Assembly: GCA_963767715.1 (NCBI GenBank)
Contig: CAVYFA010000018.1
Location: 1 to 64,000 of the forward strand
Reading direction: 5' to 3'
DNA: 64,000 nt
DNA from: CAVSXS01 sp963767715
GTDB lineage: Bacteria > Chloroflexota > Ktedonobacteria > Ktedonobacterales > Ktedonobacteraceae
Each line of letters opens with the position of its first letter. Position 1 is the stretch's first letter. The position numbers and the translations under genes are program-made. The notes beneath the pieces are model-generated. The model saw only the letters and a program-made list of their open reading frames with translations. It did no database searches and had not been told where the DNA came from. Positions 11,062-20,394 of the stretch are shown piece after piece.

Positions 11062-11913
11062 ATGGAAACGCTAACAACATCGACAACATACTACCGTTTC
11101 GCACATCATACGCGCCGTATCAGGCAAATTATCGTTATTGCAGCCCCAGTGCTGGTTGTCGCGGTCGGCCTCATCCTGCTGTCCAGTCTGAATGCCTTTG
11201 GCAGCGGTGGGAGCGGCCTGGGCGTCCTTGGCTATATCCTGGCCGTTCCTGCCTTTGTGCTGCTGATCCCCATGCTCATTCTGACGAGGGACTACAGCCG
11301 CTCGGGCATCTGGCTTGACGCGGACGTCATCCGCGTGCGCTTCCCGGGCGAGAAGGCGCAGGAAATGCCCTGGTCGGAGGCGCGTTTCGCCATCAACGAG
11401 GGCGAAGAGTACCTGCAGGCAAGTAAGGGCAAAGAGGGACTGGGCCACGTCGTCGGCGATACCCGCTATATCCGCCTGCACCTGGAAGGTCTGGAGCCAG
11501 ACGAGCGCCGGCAGGCCGAAGCCGCCATTGTTGAACGCCTACCCGTACGCTCGCCCACGAAGTTCACGCTCATGACCCTCATGAACGGCCAGGGCGAGGT
11601 AGAGGCGCGAGGAAGGTTGTATGTCTTAGGGCAGGATGTCCTCGTTGCCGAAAACCGCGGCGAGAAGCGCGTCTTCTTCTATGCCCCGCTCAAAGACCTG
11701 TCGTCCGTAAGGCCGCACAACCCCTACTACATCGGCAGGCTGCAATGCGACGCATTTTCCCTGCGCTACCGTGGGCAGGACTACGTGATTATGCTGGGGT
11801 ACGAAACAACCGTATCGGGCAACCTGGGGAAAAGCTCGCACTGGTCGGTGACAGGTAATGCAGAAGAGTGGATAGAGGCGCTTATGCTCGAGCGCCATAA
11901 TCCCTCGAATTGA
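11062..11913 (+). CDS. Membrane-anchored protein of unknown function
   Basis: This 283-residue protein is not recognised. Two hydrophobic helices lie near residues 25-45 and 52-75, joined by a Gly/Ser-rich turn. The remaining ~200 residues are soluble, with a strand-rich pattern (IWLDADVIRVRFPGE, ARGRLYVLGQDVLVAEN) suggestive of two PH-like beta domains facing the cytoplasm; that fold is inferred from pattern only. It is divergent from purB. The downstream gap to rpmE contains no gene. Confidence 0.72.
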   Translation: METLTTSTTYYRFAHHTRRIRQIIVIAAPVLVVAVGLILLSSLNAFGSGGSGLGVLGYILAVPAFVLLIPMLILTRDYSRSGIWLDADVIRVRFPGEKAQEMPWSEARFAINEGEEYLQASKGKEGLGHVVGDTRYIRLHLEGLEPDERRQAEAAIVERLPVRSPTKFTLMTLMNGQGEVEARGRLYVLGQDVLVAENRGEKRVFFYAPLKDLSSVRPHNPYYIGRLQCDAFSLRYRGQDYVIMLGYETTVSGNLGKSSHWSVTGNAEEWIEALMLERHNPSN

Positions 11914-12118
11914 TGTGTTCTACAGATTACGCCTTGTGCTTCCATCATTCAGCCCTATTATATCCTAATATGGGGCAGAGGACAATTTGACAGAAGCTGT
12001 TCCCTGGGCATAAATATGCCCCTATTCTTGTTATCTTATGATAGAATACAATCAATGAGTTGTATCGTCTGGTGGTGGCAGGTGGCTGGTACAAGGAATC
12101 TCCTGAATACCTGACCTC

Positions 12119-12147
12119 TTGACGGCCTGCGGTCGTCCGTGTACAAT
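12119..12147 (+). promoter_or_regulatory. Sigma70-type promoter for rpmE
   Basis: TTGACG (12119-12124) and TACAAT (12142-12147) are separated by 17 bp. Transcription would start near 12154, giving a leader of about 100 nt. A second, weaker candidate lies upstream (TTGACA 11987-11992 with CATAAA 12009-12014). L31 leaders in several phyla are autoregulatory, but I could not assign this one to a known motif. Confidence 0.6.
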
Positions 12148-12252
12148 CAAGCTCACAGCCACTGTTATATTATTGTCTTGCACCACTGCTGACACTGAAG
12201 AGCGAATTGATAGCGGAGTTGCAGTGAGTATCAAGGATGAAGGGGAGTTGTC

Positions 12253-12459
12253 ATGAAAAAAGGAATACATCCGAAATATATTGAGGCTACAGTTAGCTGC
12301 GCCTGTGGAAATACATTTCAGACCATGAGCGTCAAGCCAGTCTTGAAGGTGGATGTTTGCTCGAAGTGCCATCCGTTCTTCACCGGCCAGCAGCGCATTC
12401 TCGACGCGGCCGGTCGTGTCGAGCGGTTCCGCAGACGCTTCAATTTGCCGGAAGAGTAG
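12253..12459 (+). CDS. rpmE: 50S ribosomal protein L31, zinc-binding type
   Basis: The 68-residue protein starts MKKGIHPKY like typical L31. Four zinc ligands are present: Cys16 and Cys18 (CACG) and Cys36 and Cys39 (CSKC). This marks the C+ zinc form, which can be replaced by a C- paralogue under zinc limitation in other bacteria. AAGGGGAG precedes the ATG with good spacing. A glycosyltransferase gene follows 42 bp later. Confidence 0.96.
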   Translation: MKKGIHPKYIEATVSCACGNTFQTMSVKPVLKVDVCSKCHPFFTGQQRILDAAGRVERFRRRFNLPEE

Positions 12460-12501
12460 TCTGACCTGCGTAGATAAACATGGGGATAAAGGAACGACGG
12501 G

Positions 12502-14009
12502 TTGAATGGGCAGGAAAGAACCATACTGTTCCTGATTGCCGATACCGGGGCAGGGCACCGCAGCGCCGCGAACGCCATTCGCAATGCGATCGGCATCATT
12601 GCTCAGCGCGAGCAGGAAAAATGGTTCACCCAGCAGCAGGAGAGCGCCGGGCAGGCAGCGACGCCGCTTACCTCAACGGCGCCCGGTATGGCCGTGAATT
12701 CTGGTACCCATAGCAACCGCTGCGCCTCATTCCGCCTCCTCCTCCGGCCTATCGCGTTGAAATCGTCGATGCCTTTGCAGAGTACAGCCATTTTCCACTG
12801 CGCGGGGCAATGAAGCTCTATGGCCCGGCCATTCGCTACAATCCCAGGCTCTACGGCCAGGTCTTTCACCTGAGCAACCAGGCGCAGACCGTCTTGGCGG
12901 TTCAAACCGTAGCATCCCCGCTGATACAAAATGGCCTGCTGCGCCTCATCCGCAGCATACAGCCCGATGTGATCGTCTCGGTCCATCCCCTGCTCAACCA
13001 CGTGACTCTGCGTGCCCTCAAAGAACTCAATGTACCTATCCCCTTTATCACGGTCGTGACCGACCTCGTGAGCCTGCATTATTCCTGGTTCGCGCCCGGC
13101 GCCGATGCGTATATTGTGCCGACCGAAGAGGCGAAGAAGATCTATCTTGCGCGCGGCCTGGACCACAGGCGTGTGCATATGCTGGGGATGCCCATCGACC
13201 CGAAGTTTACGCTGACGACTGATAACAAAGAGGAACTGCAGCGCAAACTGGGGCTTGCCCACGGTCTGCCCATCGTGCTGCTGGTTGGAGGGGGCGAAGG
13301 CTCCGGCGGGTTGCGTTCGGCTGTCCAGGCGATATCCCAGGCGCGCCTGCCCGTGCAACTGCTGATTGTGACCGGGCGGAACAAGCGCCTCTACATGCAT
13401 TTGCAGCGCGTCCGCGCCAGCCTGCGCGTCCCCGCTAAAATCTATGGCTTCGTGCAGAACATGCCCGAACTGATGCGCGCCTCCAACGTCATCGTTACTA
13501 AGGCCGGCCCTGGTACTATCTGCGAGGCGCTCGCCTGTGATCTACCGATAATCATCAGCGCCTTCGTACCCGGACAGGAGGAAGGAAACGTCACCTTTGT
13601 CACAGAAAACGATGTAGGTTCGCTGGCCTATGACTCGCTTGAACTCGTCAATATGCTGCGCCTGCTCATCAAACCTGGCTCCCCGGTCTTGCACCATCAG
13701 CTCGAAAACGCCAGGCGCATTGCCCGCCCCAATGCATCATTCGATATCGCTGCCTGTATTCTAAGTTTTCTCCCCACTGTGGGCAAACCGGGAGTGTGGC
13801 AGCAGCCGACAGAGCAGCGCGAGCGCATTGAGCGGCGAGGGCCAGAGGCGACACGCGCGCGCAGGCTACAAACCGTCGTTTCGGCGCGCATCGTGCGCGC
13901 ACGGCGCCAGGCGCAGGCGCGTTCGGTTAGCACCGTGAGAACCATTCGTCGTCGTCTAAAACGCTTGAATATCATCGATCGCACTAACCGCAAACGGCGC
14001 AAAAGATGA
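12502..14009 (+). CDS. GT28-type glycosyltransferase (diacylglycerol glycosyltransferase / MGDG synthase-like), frameshifted
   Basis: The N-terminal acceptor domain starts at a TTG behind AAGGAAC (ILFLIADTGAGHRSAANAI, as in MGDG synthases). The frame changes between 12711 and about 12745, in a Pro-codon-rich stretch, and continues as AYRVEIVDAFAEYSHFPLRG. The nucleotide-sugar domain follows: VLLVGGGEGSGGL, VGTRNK-like VTGRNK, and KAGPGTICEAL. The C-terminal ~80 residues are Arg-rich, perhaps a membrane-surface anchor. The enzyme likely moves a sugar from a UDP-sugar to a lipid. Its stop overlaps an in-frame ATG of the DUF1385 ORF, and the pair probably forms an operon. Confidence 0.82.
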
Positions 14010-14029
14010 AGCTCAGACGGAGAAATAGT

Positions 14030-15043
14030 ATGGCAAAATTTTATTACGGCGGCCAGGCAGTAATGGAGGGAGTGATGATGCGGGGACGCTTATCGGCTGC
14101 TATGGCGGTGCGGAAGCCGGACCACACCGTCTATCTCTACGAGGAAGGGCTGAACCCGCGTCTCTATCTGAATCCATTGTTTCGCCTGCCGTTCTTGCGC
14201 GGCATGTTGCTCCTCTGGCAGATGCTCATCCTGGGAACGCGCCTGATGACCCTCTCCGCCAATATCGCTACCGGCGCCATCGACCCCGACGTCGCCAATA
14301 ACGAACCTGACCTCCCGGCATCGGCCGTAGGGACGCGATACATCGCGTCCTCGTCGCTACAGCCGCCCCCTCAGATTGGCGGCGCCGCGCTGGTTTTCAC
14401 ACTGGTGCTGTCGTTGGGGTTTGCCGTGGCCGTTTTCTTCCTGGGGCCATTGCTCGTGACCGGCCTGCTGCATAATCAGATCGGCACGAGCTGGTTGAGC
14501 CTGATTATCGAGGGCCTGATACGCCTGGCTCTGCTGATCGGCTACCTGTACCTGATTGGCCGTATCCCTGATATCCAGCGCGTTTTCGGTTATCATGGCG
14601 CCGAACATAAAGCCATCAACGCCATGGAACACGGTGACCCGCTCGATGTTGCCCACGTGCGGCGCGCCTCGCGCGTGCATACTCGTTGTGGCACGGGCTT
14701 CCTCCTGCTGGTCGTGGTTGTTTCCATTTTCGTCTTCGCGCTGGTCGGCTCGCCTTCACTGCTCATCAAAATCATCTCGCGCATCGTCCTGGTGCCGGTC
14801 GTGGCGGGCATCGCCTACGAACTCATGCGCCTGGGGGCCGCGAACTATCGCTACCGCGTTGTGCGCTGGCTGCTCGCGCCGGGCCTGGCATTGCAGAGCC
14901 TGACGACGCGCGAACCCGATGATGACATGGTCGAATGCGCCATTGCAGCGCTGCAGCGCGTCTTACTCCGCGATGAGCTGGCGCTAACTACAGAAACAGG
15001 CGCAGCCGACGCGCCCTTGCCTCCACTAGTGGTCTCGAACTAA
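14030..15043 (+). CDS. DUF1385 family membrane protein
   Basis: The start chosen gives MAKFYYGGQAVMEGVMMRG, the family hallmark, behind CGGAGAAATAGT; an ATG at 14006 overlapping the previous stop is also possible. The 337 residues contain four to five membrane helices and the conserved YHGAEHKAINAMEHG and RASRVHTRCGTGF motifs, rich in His and Cys. Function is unknown; in many bacteria the gene sits near prfA or rpmE, and here rpmE is two genes upstream. A hairpin-encoding segment (14331-14350) interrupts the loop after the first ~100 residues. Confidence 0.9.
   Translation: MAKFYYGGQAVMEGVMMRGRLSAAMAVRKPDHTVYLYEEGLNPRLYLNPLFRLPFLRGMLLLWQMLILGTRLMTLSANIATGAIDPDVANNEPDLPASAVGTRYIASSSLQPPPQIGGAALVFTLVLSLGFAVAVFFLGPLLVTGLLHNQIGTSWLSLIIEGLIRLALLIGYLYLIGRIPDIQRVFGYHGAEHKAINAMEHGDPLDVAHVRRASRVHTRCGTGFLLLVVVVSIFVFALVGSPSLLIKIISRIVLVPVVAGIAYELMRLGAANYRYRVVRWLLAPGLALQSLTTREPDDDMVECAIAALQRVLLRDELALTTETGAADAPLPPLVVSN
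14331..14350. repeat. Short hairpin inside the DUF1385 gene
   Basis: GGACGCGA (14331-14338) pairs with TCGCGTCC (14343-14350) around a 4-nt loop. It codes for part of a non-conserved loop (AVGTRYIASS). Similar words occur inside the dispersed repeats (ATCGCGTCC near 8110, GGGCGCGATACATGGGGTC near 28920), so it may be a repeat remnant tolerated in frame. Confidence 0.5.
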
Positions 15044-15056
15044 AAAGGATATATGC

Positions 15057-15725
15057 ATGTCGTCTGATCCAACCATCACGCCGCCGCCTGCGGATATCGT
15101 CGAGGAACCTTCGAAGGGTGCGCTACCCCCTCGCGTGCAGTTTTCAGGCCCACGCTGGTTTTTTACCGGCATCATTCGCGTTCTTTACCGCCGGTGGACG
15201 CGGCTTGCCGCGCATCTCTTCCCAGAAGACTCGCGAGCGGAACATATTGCGCAGACCTTGCACGTCCCCTTGCCCGACCGGCTCAACATGAGCTGGGTCA
15301 CACCGCAGCTTGCCCTTGGCGGGCGTATTCGTCCTGAAGATATCCCTGCCCTGGCGCGCACCGGGATCACACACGTCGTCGATACGCGCTCCGAGCATCG
15401 CGATGATATTGAGGCCCTGGCAAAAGAGCATATCGAGTTGCTGCATCTCCCCACGCCCGACACCAGGCCTTTGAGCGTCGAGCAGATGCTGGAAGGCGCG
15501 CAATGGGTCAACCAGCGCATTGAGCAGGACGGGCGCGTCCTGATCCACTGCGAACATGGCGTGGGCCGCAGCGCCTTGTTGACAGCGGCAGTGCTGGTCT
15601 ATGATGGGATGTCTGCCTATGATGCCCTGCACCTCGTGCAGCAGAAACGCTGGCAGGCCGCCCCCAATCATCGCCAGGTCCAGCGCCTGCGCGAATTCGA
15701 GGCCGCGCTTCATCCCGCATCCTGA
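15057..15725 (+). CDS. Dual-specificity / tyrosine phosphatase family protein
   Basis: The 222-residue protein has the Cys-phosphatase loop HCEHGVGRS with nucleophile Cys165 and Arg171. A possible general acid, Asp135, sits in PTPDTRP. The fold resembles bacterial DSP-like enzymes that act on phosphoproteins or phosphoinositide-like lipids. A short hydrophobic N-terminal stretch (PRWFFTGIIRVLY) may contact the membrane. It follows DUF1385 by 13 bp, so it is probably co-transcribed. Its 3' end overlaps the convergent HAD gene by 16 bp. Confidence 0.82.
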   Translation: MSSDPTITPPPADIVEEPSKGALPPRVQFSGPRWFFTGIIRVLYRRWTRLAAHLFPEDSRAEHIAQTLHVPLPDRLNMSWVTPQLALGGRIRPEDIPALARTGITHVVDTRSEHRDDIEALAKEHIELLHLPTPDTRPLSVEQMLEGAQWVNQRIEQDGRVLIHCEHGVGRSALLTAAVLVYDGMSAYDALHLVQQKRWQAAPNHRQVQRLREFEAALHPAS

Positions 15726-16573
15726 CCCTCCAGCACATAGCGCTCGATCGCCTGCGCCAGGCCATCGCCGGCATTGCTGGCCGTCACCGCTCGTGCCGCG
15801 GCCTTCACCGCCTCCGGCGCCTGGCCCATCGCGACGCTCCAGCCGGCAACCAGTAACATGGGGATATCGTTGGTGTTGTCCCCAATCGCCATCACTTGCT
15901 CCGGGGCGATCTCAAAATGTCGTGCCAGTGTCGTCAGTCCGCTGGCCTTGGAACATCCCCTGCGCATCACCACGAGTTCCGCTGTGCCGTAGCTTCCGCG
16001 CTTGATGCTATTCCACGAGCAGTCCAGCGCGGCTATCTCAGGGATCAGCGCGGCTATCGCTTCTTCCGAGTTGAAGGCCACCACGCGCAGCGGGTCAGGC
16101 TTGCCGGCGCACAACTGCTCAAACGGCATGCGGTGCATCAATTCGGGATAGGCTGTGAAATAAGCTTCGATCCACAGGTTATCGAACTCGGCAGGCCCGG
16201 TCCATATCTCCTCGTGCAGCCCTGTATCGGGTTGAACTACCGGCTGAATGTAGTGACGCACGAGGATATCGACGGCGTCCTGCGCTATACGGGCATCCAG
16301 CGTTTGCCGCGCAAGGATCGCCTGCTGGGGATGCTGCACAATCATCGCTCCATCGTACACAATCAGCGGCACGTCGAATCCCAGCTCTTCCGCGATCCCC
16401 CACGTATTGCCATAGCGACGCGCCGTTGCCAGCGAGACGATCACGCCGTCCCTGTGCGCCGCCTGCACAGCGGCCTTCGTGCGCTCGCTAATTTCGCCCT
16501 GGGGGTTCAGCAGCGTCCCATCGATATCGATCACCAGCATCTTGATGTCCGCCGGTAGCGCTGTCGTAGCCAT
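15710..16573 (-). CDS. HAD superfamily hydrolase, Cof type
   Basis: The 287-residue protein has motif I DIDGT (Asp16, Asp18) and the C-terminal motif GDNTNDIPML, with a large C2B cap between them (about residues 85-200). Such Cof/YidA-like enzymes hydrolyse small phosphorylated sugars or cofactors in the cytoplasm; the substrate cannot be predicted. AGGGA lies before the ATG. Confidence 0.9.
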   Translation of the reverse strand: MATTALPADIKMLVIDIDGTLLNPQGEISERTKAAVQAAHRDGVIVSLATARRYGNTWGIAEELGFDVPLIVYDGAMIVQHPQQAILARQTLDARIAQDAVDILVRHYIQPVVQPDTGLHEEIWTGPAEFDNLWIEAYFTAYPELMHRMPFEQLCAGKPDPLRVVAFNSEEAIAALIPEIAALDCSWNSIKRGSYGTAELVVMRRGCSKASGLTTLARHFEIAPEQVMAIGDNTNDIPMLLVAGWSVAMGQAPEAVKAAARAVTASNAGDGLAQAIERYVLEGQDAG

Positions 16574-16599
16574 ACTTTTCCCTGAATTGGCATAACGAA

Positions 16600-16626
16600 A
16601 TGCGACGGGTTGATTGCCCGTCGCAT
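16600..16626. other. Hairpin in the leader of the HAD gene
   Basis: ATGCGACGGG (16600-16609) and CCCGTCGCAT (16617-16626) form a perfect 10-bp stem with a 7-nt loop. A second short stem, CCCC-GGAGT-GGGG, follows at about 16630-16642. It lies upstream of the HAD gene and could be a leader structure; no T-run follows on the minus strand, so termination is less likely. Confidence 0.45.
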
Positions 16627-16694
16627 GTTCCCCGGAGTGGGGCCTTTCAGATTATACCACGAAAAAAGACGAGTATCACTCTGAATTAGATCGC

Positions 16695-16724
16695 TAGACA
16701 TTCTTCCTGGTCTTCTGATAGAAT
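16695..16724 (+). promoter_or_regulatory. Promoter of the HD-domain gene, probably leaderless
   Basis: TAGACA (16695-16700) and TAGAAT (16719-16724) are spaced by 18 bp. The predicted start of transcription falls at or next to the ATG at 16731, and no ribosome-binding sequence precedes it, so a leaderless mRNA is likely. Confidence 0.55.
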
Positions 16725-16730
16725 TCACAC

Positions 16731-18191
16731 ATGAACAGGCAGAGAGAACAAAGCGACCAGGTATCTGCGAAACGCCCGCGCAGCAAAGCCGAGCGGACTG
16801 CTGGAGCTATCGTACAGCCCGGCATGTGGCGACAGTGGGTGGATGAAGCGGGGTTTCCATTGCTCCCAGATGAACAGCCAATAGGTACTGTTCGTGATAG
16901 CCTCTATGATTTGATACCGCTTGGCCCGCGCGAGGAAAAACTGATCGGCACCGCCCCATTTTTGCGCCTCCAGAATATCAAGCAGCTTGGCTTCGTCTAT
17001 CGCGTCTGGCCAGGCGCAACCCATACGCGCTACGAACATAGCCTGGGCTGTTACTACCTCGCGGTGCGCGCATTACGCGCCCTGTTGCAGCGCGGTGGCG
17101 ATGGCGGACTGTATGGCGTCTCCATCAGCAGCGTGCAGACGCTAGTCGTCGCCGCGCTGCTGCACGATATCGGTCATTACCCGTTCTCGCACACTATCGA
17201 GGAACTGGGCTATCCTATCGTTCAGCATGAAAAGGTGGGGCGTTCCATCATCGAAGCCAGCGAGATTGCGACCATTCTCGAACGTGATTATGGCCTTTCG
17301 CCCGCGCGAGTCGCGGATTTTATCGATCCCCCCAAAGGTCATCCGCTGCCCACGGATGATGCCCTGCTTGGCGACCTGCTCAGCGGGGCGCTTGACGTGG
17401 ACAAGCTCGACTACCTTCCTCGCGATGCGCGCGCCTGCAACGTGCCGTATGGCGGAGTGGATGTGGCGCGTTTGCAGGGCGCGCTACGCATTCACCCCGA
17501 TGTGCACGGGCTGCGTCGTATCGTGGTGACGCACAAGGGCATCAGTCCGCTGCATTCACTGCTGCACGCGCGCCAGGAGATGTTCGATAATATTTACTGG
17601 CACCATACCAGCCGTGCCATGCAGGTCATGCTGTTGCGCGCCGTGCAGGAAGCCCTGCTATGCGGTACGCTGGACGCCGAGCGCCTGGTCAGCCTCGATG
17701 ATGCATCTCTGCTAAGACTGCTGGCCGGCGCGGATATGCCCCCCGCTTCACGCGCCCTCGCCGCTGACCTGGAGGTACGCCGGCCATACAAGGGTGTGCT
17801 GGAGGTCAGCCGGTTCGCCGGTCGTCTGTATGCACGCCTGGAAGCGCTGTTCTGGGATGCACAGCGCCGTCGCCAGGTCGAGCAGCAGCTCGCAGCAGAG
17901 CTGGCCGCTGCGCTAGCTGTCGAGATAGCCGATTACGAGGTCTTATTCGACATCCCGCGTCCGGAAAAATGGGAAATGGACGTGTGGGTGACGTTCGCGC
18001 ATCCCCCTGTAGGGATGAGACCGCTTGTTACATGGGTCGAGGCCACCGGCCTCCAGCCAGATGACCTGGCTCGCTATGAACAACACCAGCGCCGCATTCG
18101 CCTCGTCGTCTCAGAACGATTGCGCGAGATCTTACAGGACCGGCGCGATGACCTGCTGGTGCCGATATTGGAGAAGCTTATTGGGGTGTAG
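16731..18191 (+). CDS. HD domain protein (SAMHD1/dGTPase-like phosphohydrolase)
   Basis: The 486-residue protein has the metal-binding HD signature of nucleotide phosphohydrolases: His103 in THTRYEHSLG, His145-Asp146 in ALLHDIGHYPFSH, and a later Asp in SGALDVDKLDYLPRDA. This arrangement matches the SAMHD1/YwfO group, which hydrolyses dNTPs to nucleosides and triphosphate. The substrate here is inferred from family only. The C-terminal ~150 residues (from about 340) are helical and less conserved. It ends at a long palindromic terminator shared with the TPR gene. Confidence 0.88.
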   Translation: MNRQREQSDQVSAKRPRSKAERTAGAIVQPGMWRQWVDEAGFPLLPDEQPIGTVRDSLYDLIPLGPREEKLIGTAPFLRLQNIKQLGFVYRVWPGATHTRYEHSLGCYYLAVRALRALLQRGGDGGLYGVSISSVQTLVVAALLHDIGHYPFSHTIEELGYPIVQHEKVGRSIIEASEIATILERDYGLSPARVADFIDPPKGHPLPTDDALLGDLLSGALDVDKLDYLPRDARACNVPYGGVDVARLQGALRIHPDVHGLRRIVVTHKGISPLHSLLHARQEMFDNIYWHHTSRAMQVMLLRAVQEALLCGTLDAERLVSLDDASLLRLLAGADMPPASRALAADLEVRRPYKGVLEVSRFAGRLYARLEALFWDAQRRRQVEQQLAAELAAALAVEIADYEVLFDIPRPEKWEMDVWVTFAHPPVGMRPLVTWVEATGLQPDDLARYEQHQRRIRLVVSERLREILQDRRDDLLVPILEKLIGV

Positions 18192-18200
18192 ACGACCGAA

Positions 18201-18249
18201 GCCAGGGAGGGCCAGGGCGACCCTCGCGGTCGCCCTGGCCCTCCCTGGC
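18201..18249. terminator. Long palindrome, bidirectional terminator
   Basis: A perfect 22-bp stem (18201-18222 with 18228-18249) surrounds the loop CTCGC. It contains the GGCGACC/GGTCGCC core seen at 12-32 and 4517-4537. It sits exactly between the convergent HD and TPR genes. Confidence 0.8.
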
Positions 18250-18255
18250 CTCGTC

Positions 18256-19338
18256 TTATTTCTTCCGGCGTTTTTGCTGGTACATCGCGCGGGTCGCCTT
18301 GTCGTATATCCTCTGCGCGGGCGCGTACTCGTCGTCGATCTGCAGGGCGATCTCAGCCGCGTTCACCGCTTCTCGATAGCGTCCCAGGCGATAAAGGGTA
18401 TCCGCTTTGATCATGTGGTAGCGCACGATGGTCGGGTCGGCATCCAGGATATGGTCGATGGCATCCAGCGCTTCCTCAAAATGACCCAGGCCGCGCAGTG
18501 CACTGGCGTGACAATCCCAGCCGAAGAGATTATCGGGCGCCAGCCGGATCAGTTTGCTTGTGACGGGCAGCATCTCTTCGAAGGAGCCCAGGCCTCGAAG
18601 CGCATACGCGAGGATACCAAGCGCGGGTTCATTGTTGGGATCGATTTCCAGTGCGCGGCGCGCAACCTGCACCGCATCTTCCATACGCCCGAACTTGCGC
18701 AGTAGTTCGCCTTTGGTAAGCAGGGCGAAGAGAAAATCGGGGTCGCGCGCAATGCTCTGGTTGATGGCATCCAGCGCTTCAGGGAAACGATCGAGGTGAT
18801 CCAGGGCAGTGGCTTTATTGGCCCATGCGCGCGCATCGCCAGGGTCGAGTTCGATGGAGCGCTCGGCACAGCGCAGCGCCTCCGTGTTATGCCCCGCGAG
18901 CAATTGCTGTCCGCTGCGATTGAACCACGCCAGCGCGAGATTGGTATTCAGTAACAAGGCCTGGTCATTGGCAACGGTCGCTTCGGACAGCCGTTCCAGC
19001 TTTTGGAGTGCCCGCGCCTGGAGCGCCAGCGCGAGCGCTGAACCCGGGTTGGCCTGCGAGATCGCGGAGGTTATCTCGTGCAGTTCCTCAAAATTGCCCA
19101 GCTTCTCCAGCGCCTGCCCTAATCCTGCCAGCGCATCCTCATCTTCCCGGTCGACATCGAGCAGCCGCGAGAAGGCCGCGCGTGCCTCCACCCATTGCCT
19201 GGCCTGGAGATATGCATGAGCCTGTTGACGCACCTGCTCCAGGTCGTTCATAGTGCCCTGGGGCATGCTGCCGTTGGCGGCATGCCTATCGTTTGCTTTG
19301 CCCCGCGTTGACTTCCCCGATCCTGCATGTTCGCTCAC
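18256..19338 (-). CDS. Tetratricopeptide repeat protein
   Basis: Starting at GTG (19338), 9 nt after GGAGGA, the protein has 360 residues; an upstream ATG at 19362 lacks such a site. After a charged N-terminus, about eight to nine TPR units run to the end, with repeated ALxxYxxAL-like helices and the spacing NPGSALALALQAR, DPGDARAWANKAT, DPDFLFALLTKGE. The tail is basic (QQKRRKK). No enzymatic domain is seen. A role as a cytoplasmic scaffold is inferred. Confidence 0.88.
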   Translation of the reverse strand: MSEHAGSGKSTRGKANDRHAANGSMPQGTMNDLEQVRQQAHAYLQARQWVEARAAFSRLLDVDREDEDALAGLGQALEKLGNFEELHEITSAISQANPGSALALALQARALQKLERLSEATVANDQALLLNTNLALAWFNRSGQQLLAGHNTEALRCAERSIELDPGDARAWANKATALDHLDRFPEALDAINQSIARDPDFLFALLTKGELLRKFGRMEDAVQVARRALEIDPNNEPALGILAYALRGLGSFEEMLPVTSKLIRLAPDNLFGWDCHASALRGLGHFEEALDAIDHILDADPTIVRYHMIKADTLYRLGRYREAVNAAEIALQIDDEYAPAQRIYDKATRAMYQQKRRKK

Positions 19339-19413
19339 GTAATAATATCCTCCATCCAGCACAATTTCCCCGCTATTATCGCAAAATCGTCGTATAGAGG
19401 CAATAGGTGTTTG

Positions 19414-20205
19414 CTACGCCGATGTCGCCGATTTCTCTACAGCGCCCTCCGGCTGGCTTTCGCGAGCCGACGAGGGGACCTTGCGACGTCCGGTCAGAAT
19501 CACGCCGGCGTAGAAAGCCGTCCAGCCCAGGGCCATCACGAGCCAGAAACTGTTCGTCAGAAACCCTCCCCGCGCGGATGACCCCGCGTAGGCGTTGAGT
19601 AAGTCTCCAACGAGAATCAGCACATTAGCCCACAGCAGGTTGCCGGGATGAAATCCCGCCACGCTGGATGCCCTCCGCCACAGCTTCCAGCCGGAATAAG
19701 CGGCGACCCCGACTACTGCCAGCACGCCCAGCGTATTCAGTGTGATCGTGAAGGCCAGCCACACGCCTAGCTGCAAGATGCCAGTACCAGCAGTCCCCGC
19801 CACATGCGCGAGGTTATACATGCCACTCTGCGGATCGAGCGGGTCAATAGCGATCAGCGCGGCTGCGGCTGCGCTCAGGAGCAGCAGGACAATAAAAGTG
19901 ATGCGCGTGGTTCTGGGTCCGGTGACGAGCGCGATGCTGCCCAGGCCCAGCCAGGACGACGCGAGCGCGGCCCCCAGGATATAATACAGCCGGAAAAACA
20001 CGATGCCCGCGCTGCTGGTTGGCCCGACGAGCACCATACAAATATAGCTCAGCGTCCCGAGAAATGCCAGCAGCAGTGCAATCATCCAGAAGAGCTGGTA
20101 GATGCGACGACGCTTCATGAATTGCCGCGTTACCAGCCCGGCGAACAGGCCCGTCACGATGACGTTGATCGCCGCAAAAATCACGAGGATGGTGTTGTTT
20201 GCCAT
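19414..20205 (-). CDS. Seven-helix membrane protein, unknown function
   Basis: The 263 residues contain seven hydrophobic segments of roughly equal length, starting NTILVIFAAINVIVTGLFAG and ending before a short charged tail with many Ser/Glu. The arrangement resembles 7TM bacterial proteins without a known ligand; no catalytic motif is visible. GGCGGAGTTG precedes the ATG. It lies upstream of the TPR gene in the same direction. Confidence 0.75.
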   Translation of the reverse strand: MANNTILVIFAAINVIVTGLFAGLVTRQFMKRRRIYQLFWMIALLLAFLGTLSYICMVLVGPTSSAGIVFFRLYYILGAALASSWLGLGSIALVTGPRTTRITFIVLLLLSAAAAALIAIDPLDPQSGMYNLAHVAGTAGTGILQLGVWLAFTITLNTLGVLAVVGVAAYSGWKLWRRASSVAGFHPGNLLWANVLILVGDLLNAYAGSSARGGFLTNSFWLVMALGWTAFYAGVILTGRRKVPSSARESQPEGAVEKSATSA

Positions 20206-20358
20206 GATTCAACTCCGCCCTTAATAAATGAATTTACGATATGCATGGCATCTTGATAGTAACAAGTGCCTCTCCACCATTAAGAATACTCCTCGTGATA
20301 AGGTTCGTCAATCCCGGATTCTCAAGAAATATGCAGAAATCTCAATGAGATATGATGC

Positions 20359-20387
20359 TTGCACCTCTTGCGTAAGGCACTTATACT
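20359..20387 (+). promoter_or_regulatory. Promoter of the TlpA-like gene, leaderless
   Basis: TTGCAC (20359-20364) and TATACT (20382-20387) are spaced by 17 bp. The ATG at 20395 lies 8 nt after the -10 box, where transcription should start, and no ribosome-binding site can fit. This also argues against the longer reading frame beginning at 20359. Confidence 0.65.
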
Positions 20388-20394
20388 ATCTAGC

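Noticed and set aside
12153..12252. Known riboswitch or L31 leader motif before rpmE
   Set aside because: A leader exists, but I could not identify a defined conserved structure by eye; a covariance search would decide.
12052..12558. 168-codon minus-strand frame over rpmE
   Set aside because: It covers the rpmE promoter and coding region in antisense and shows no conserved motif.
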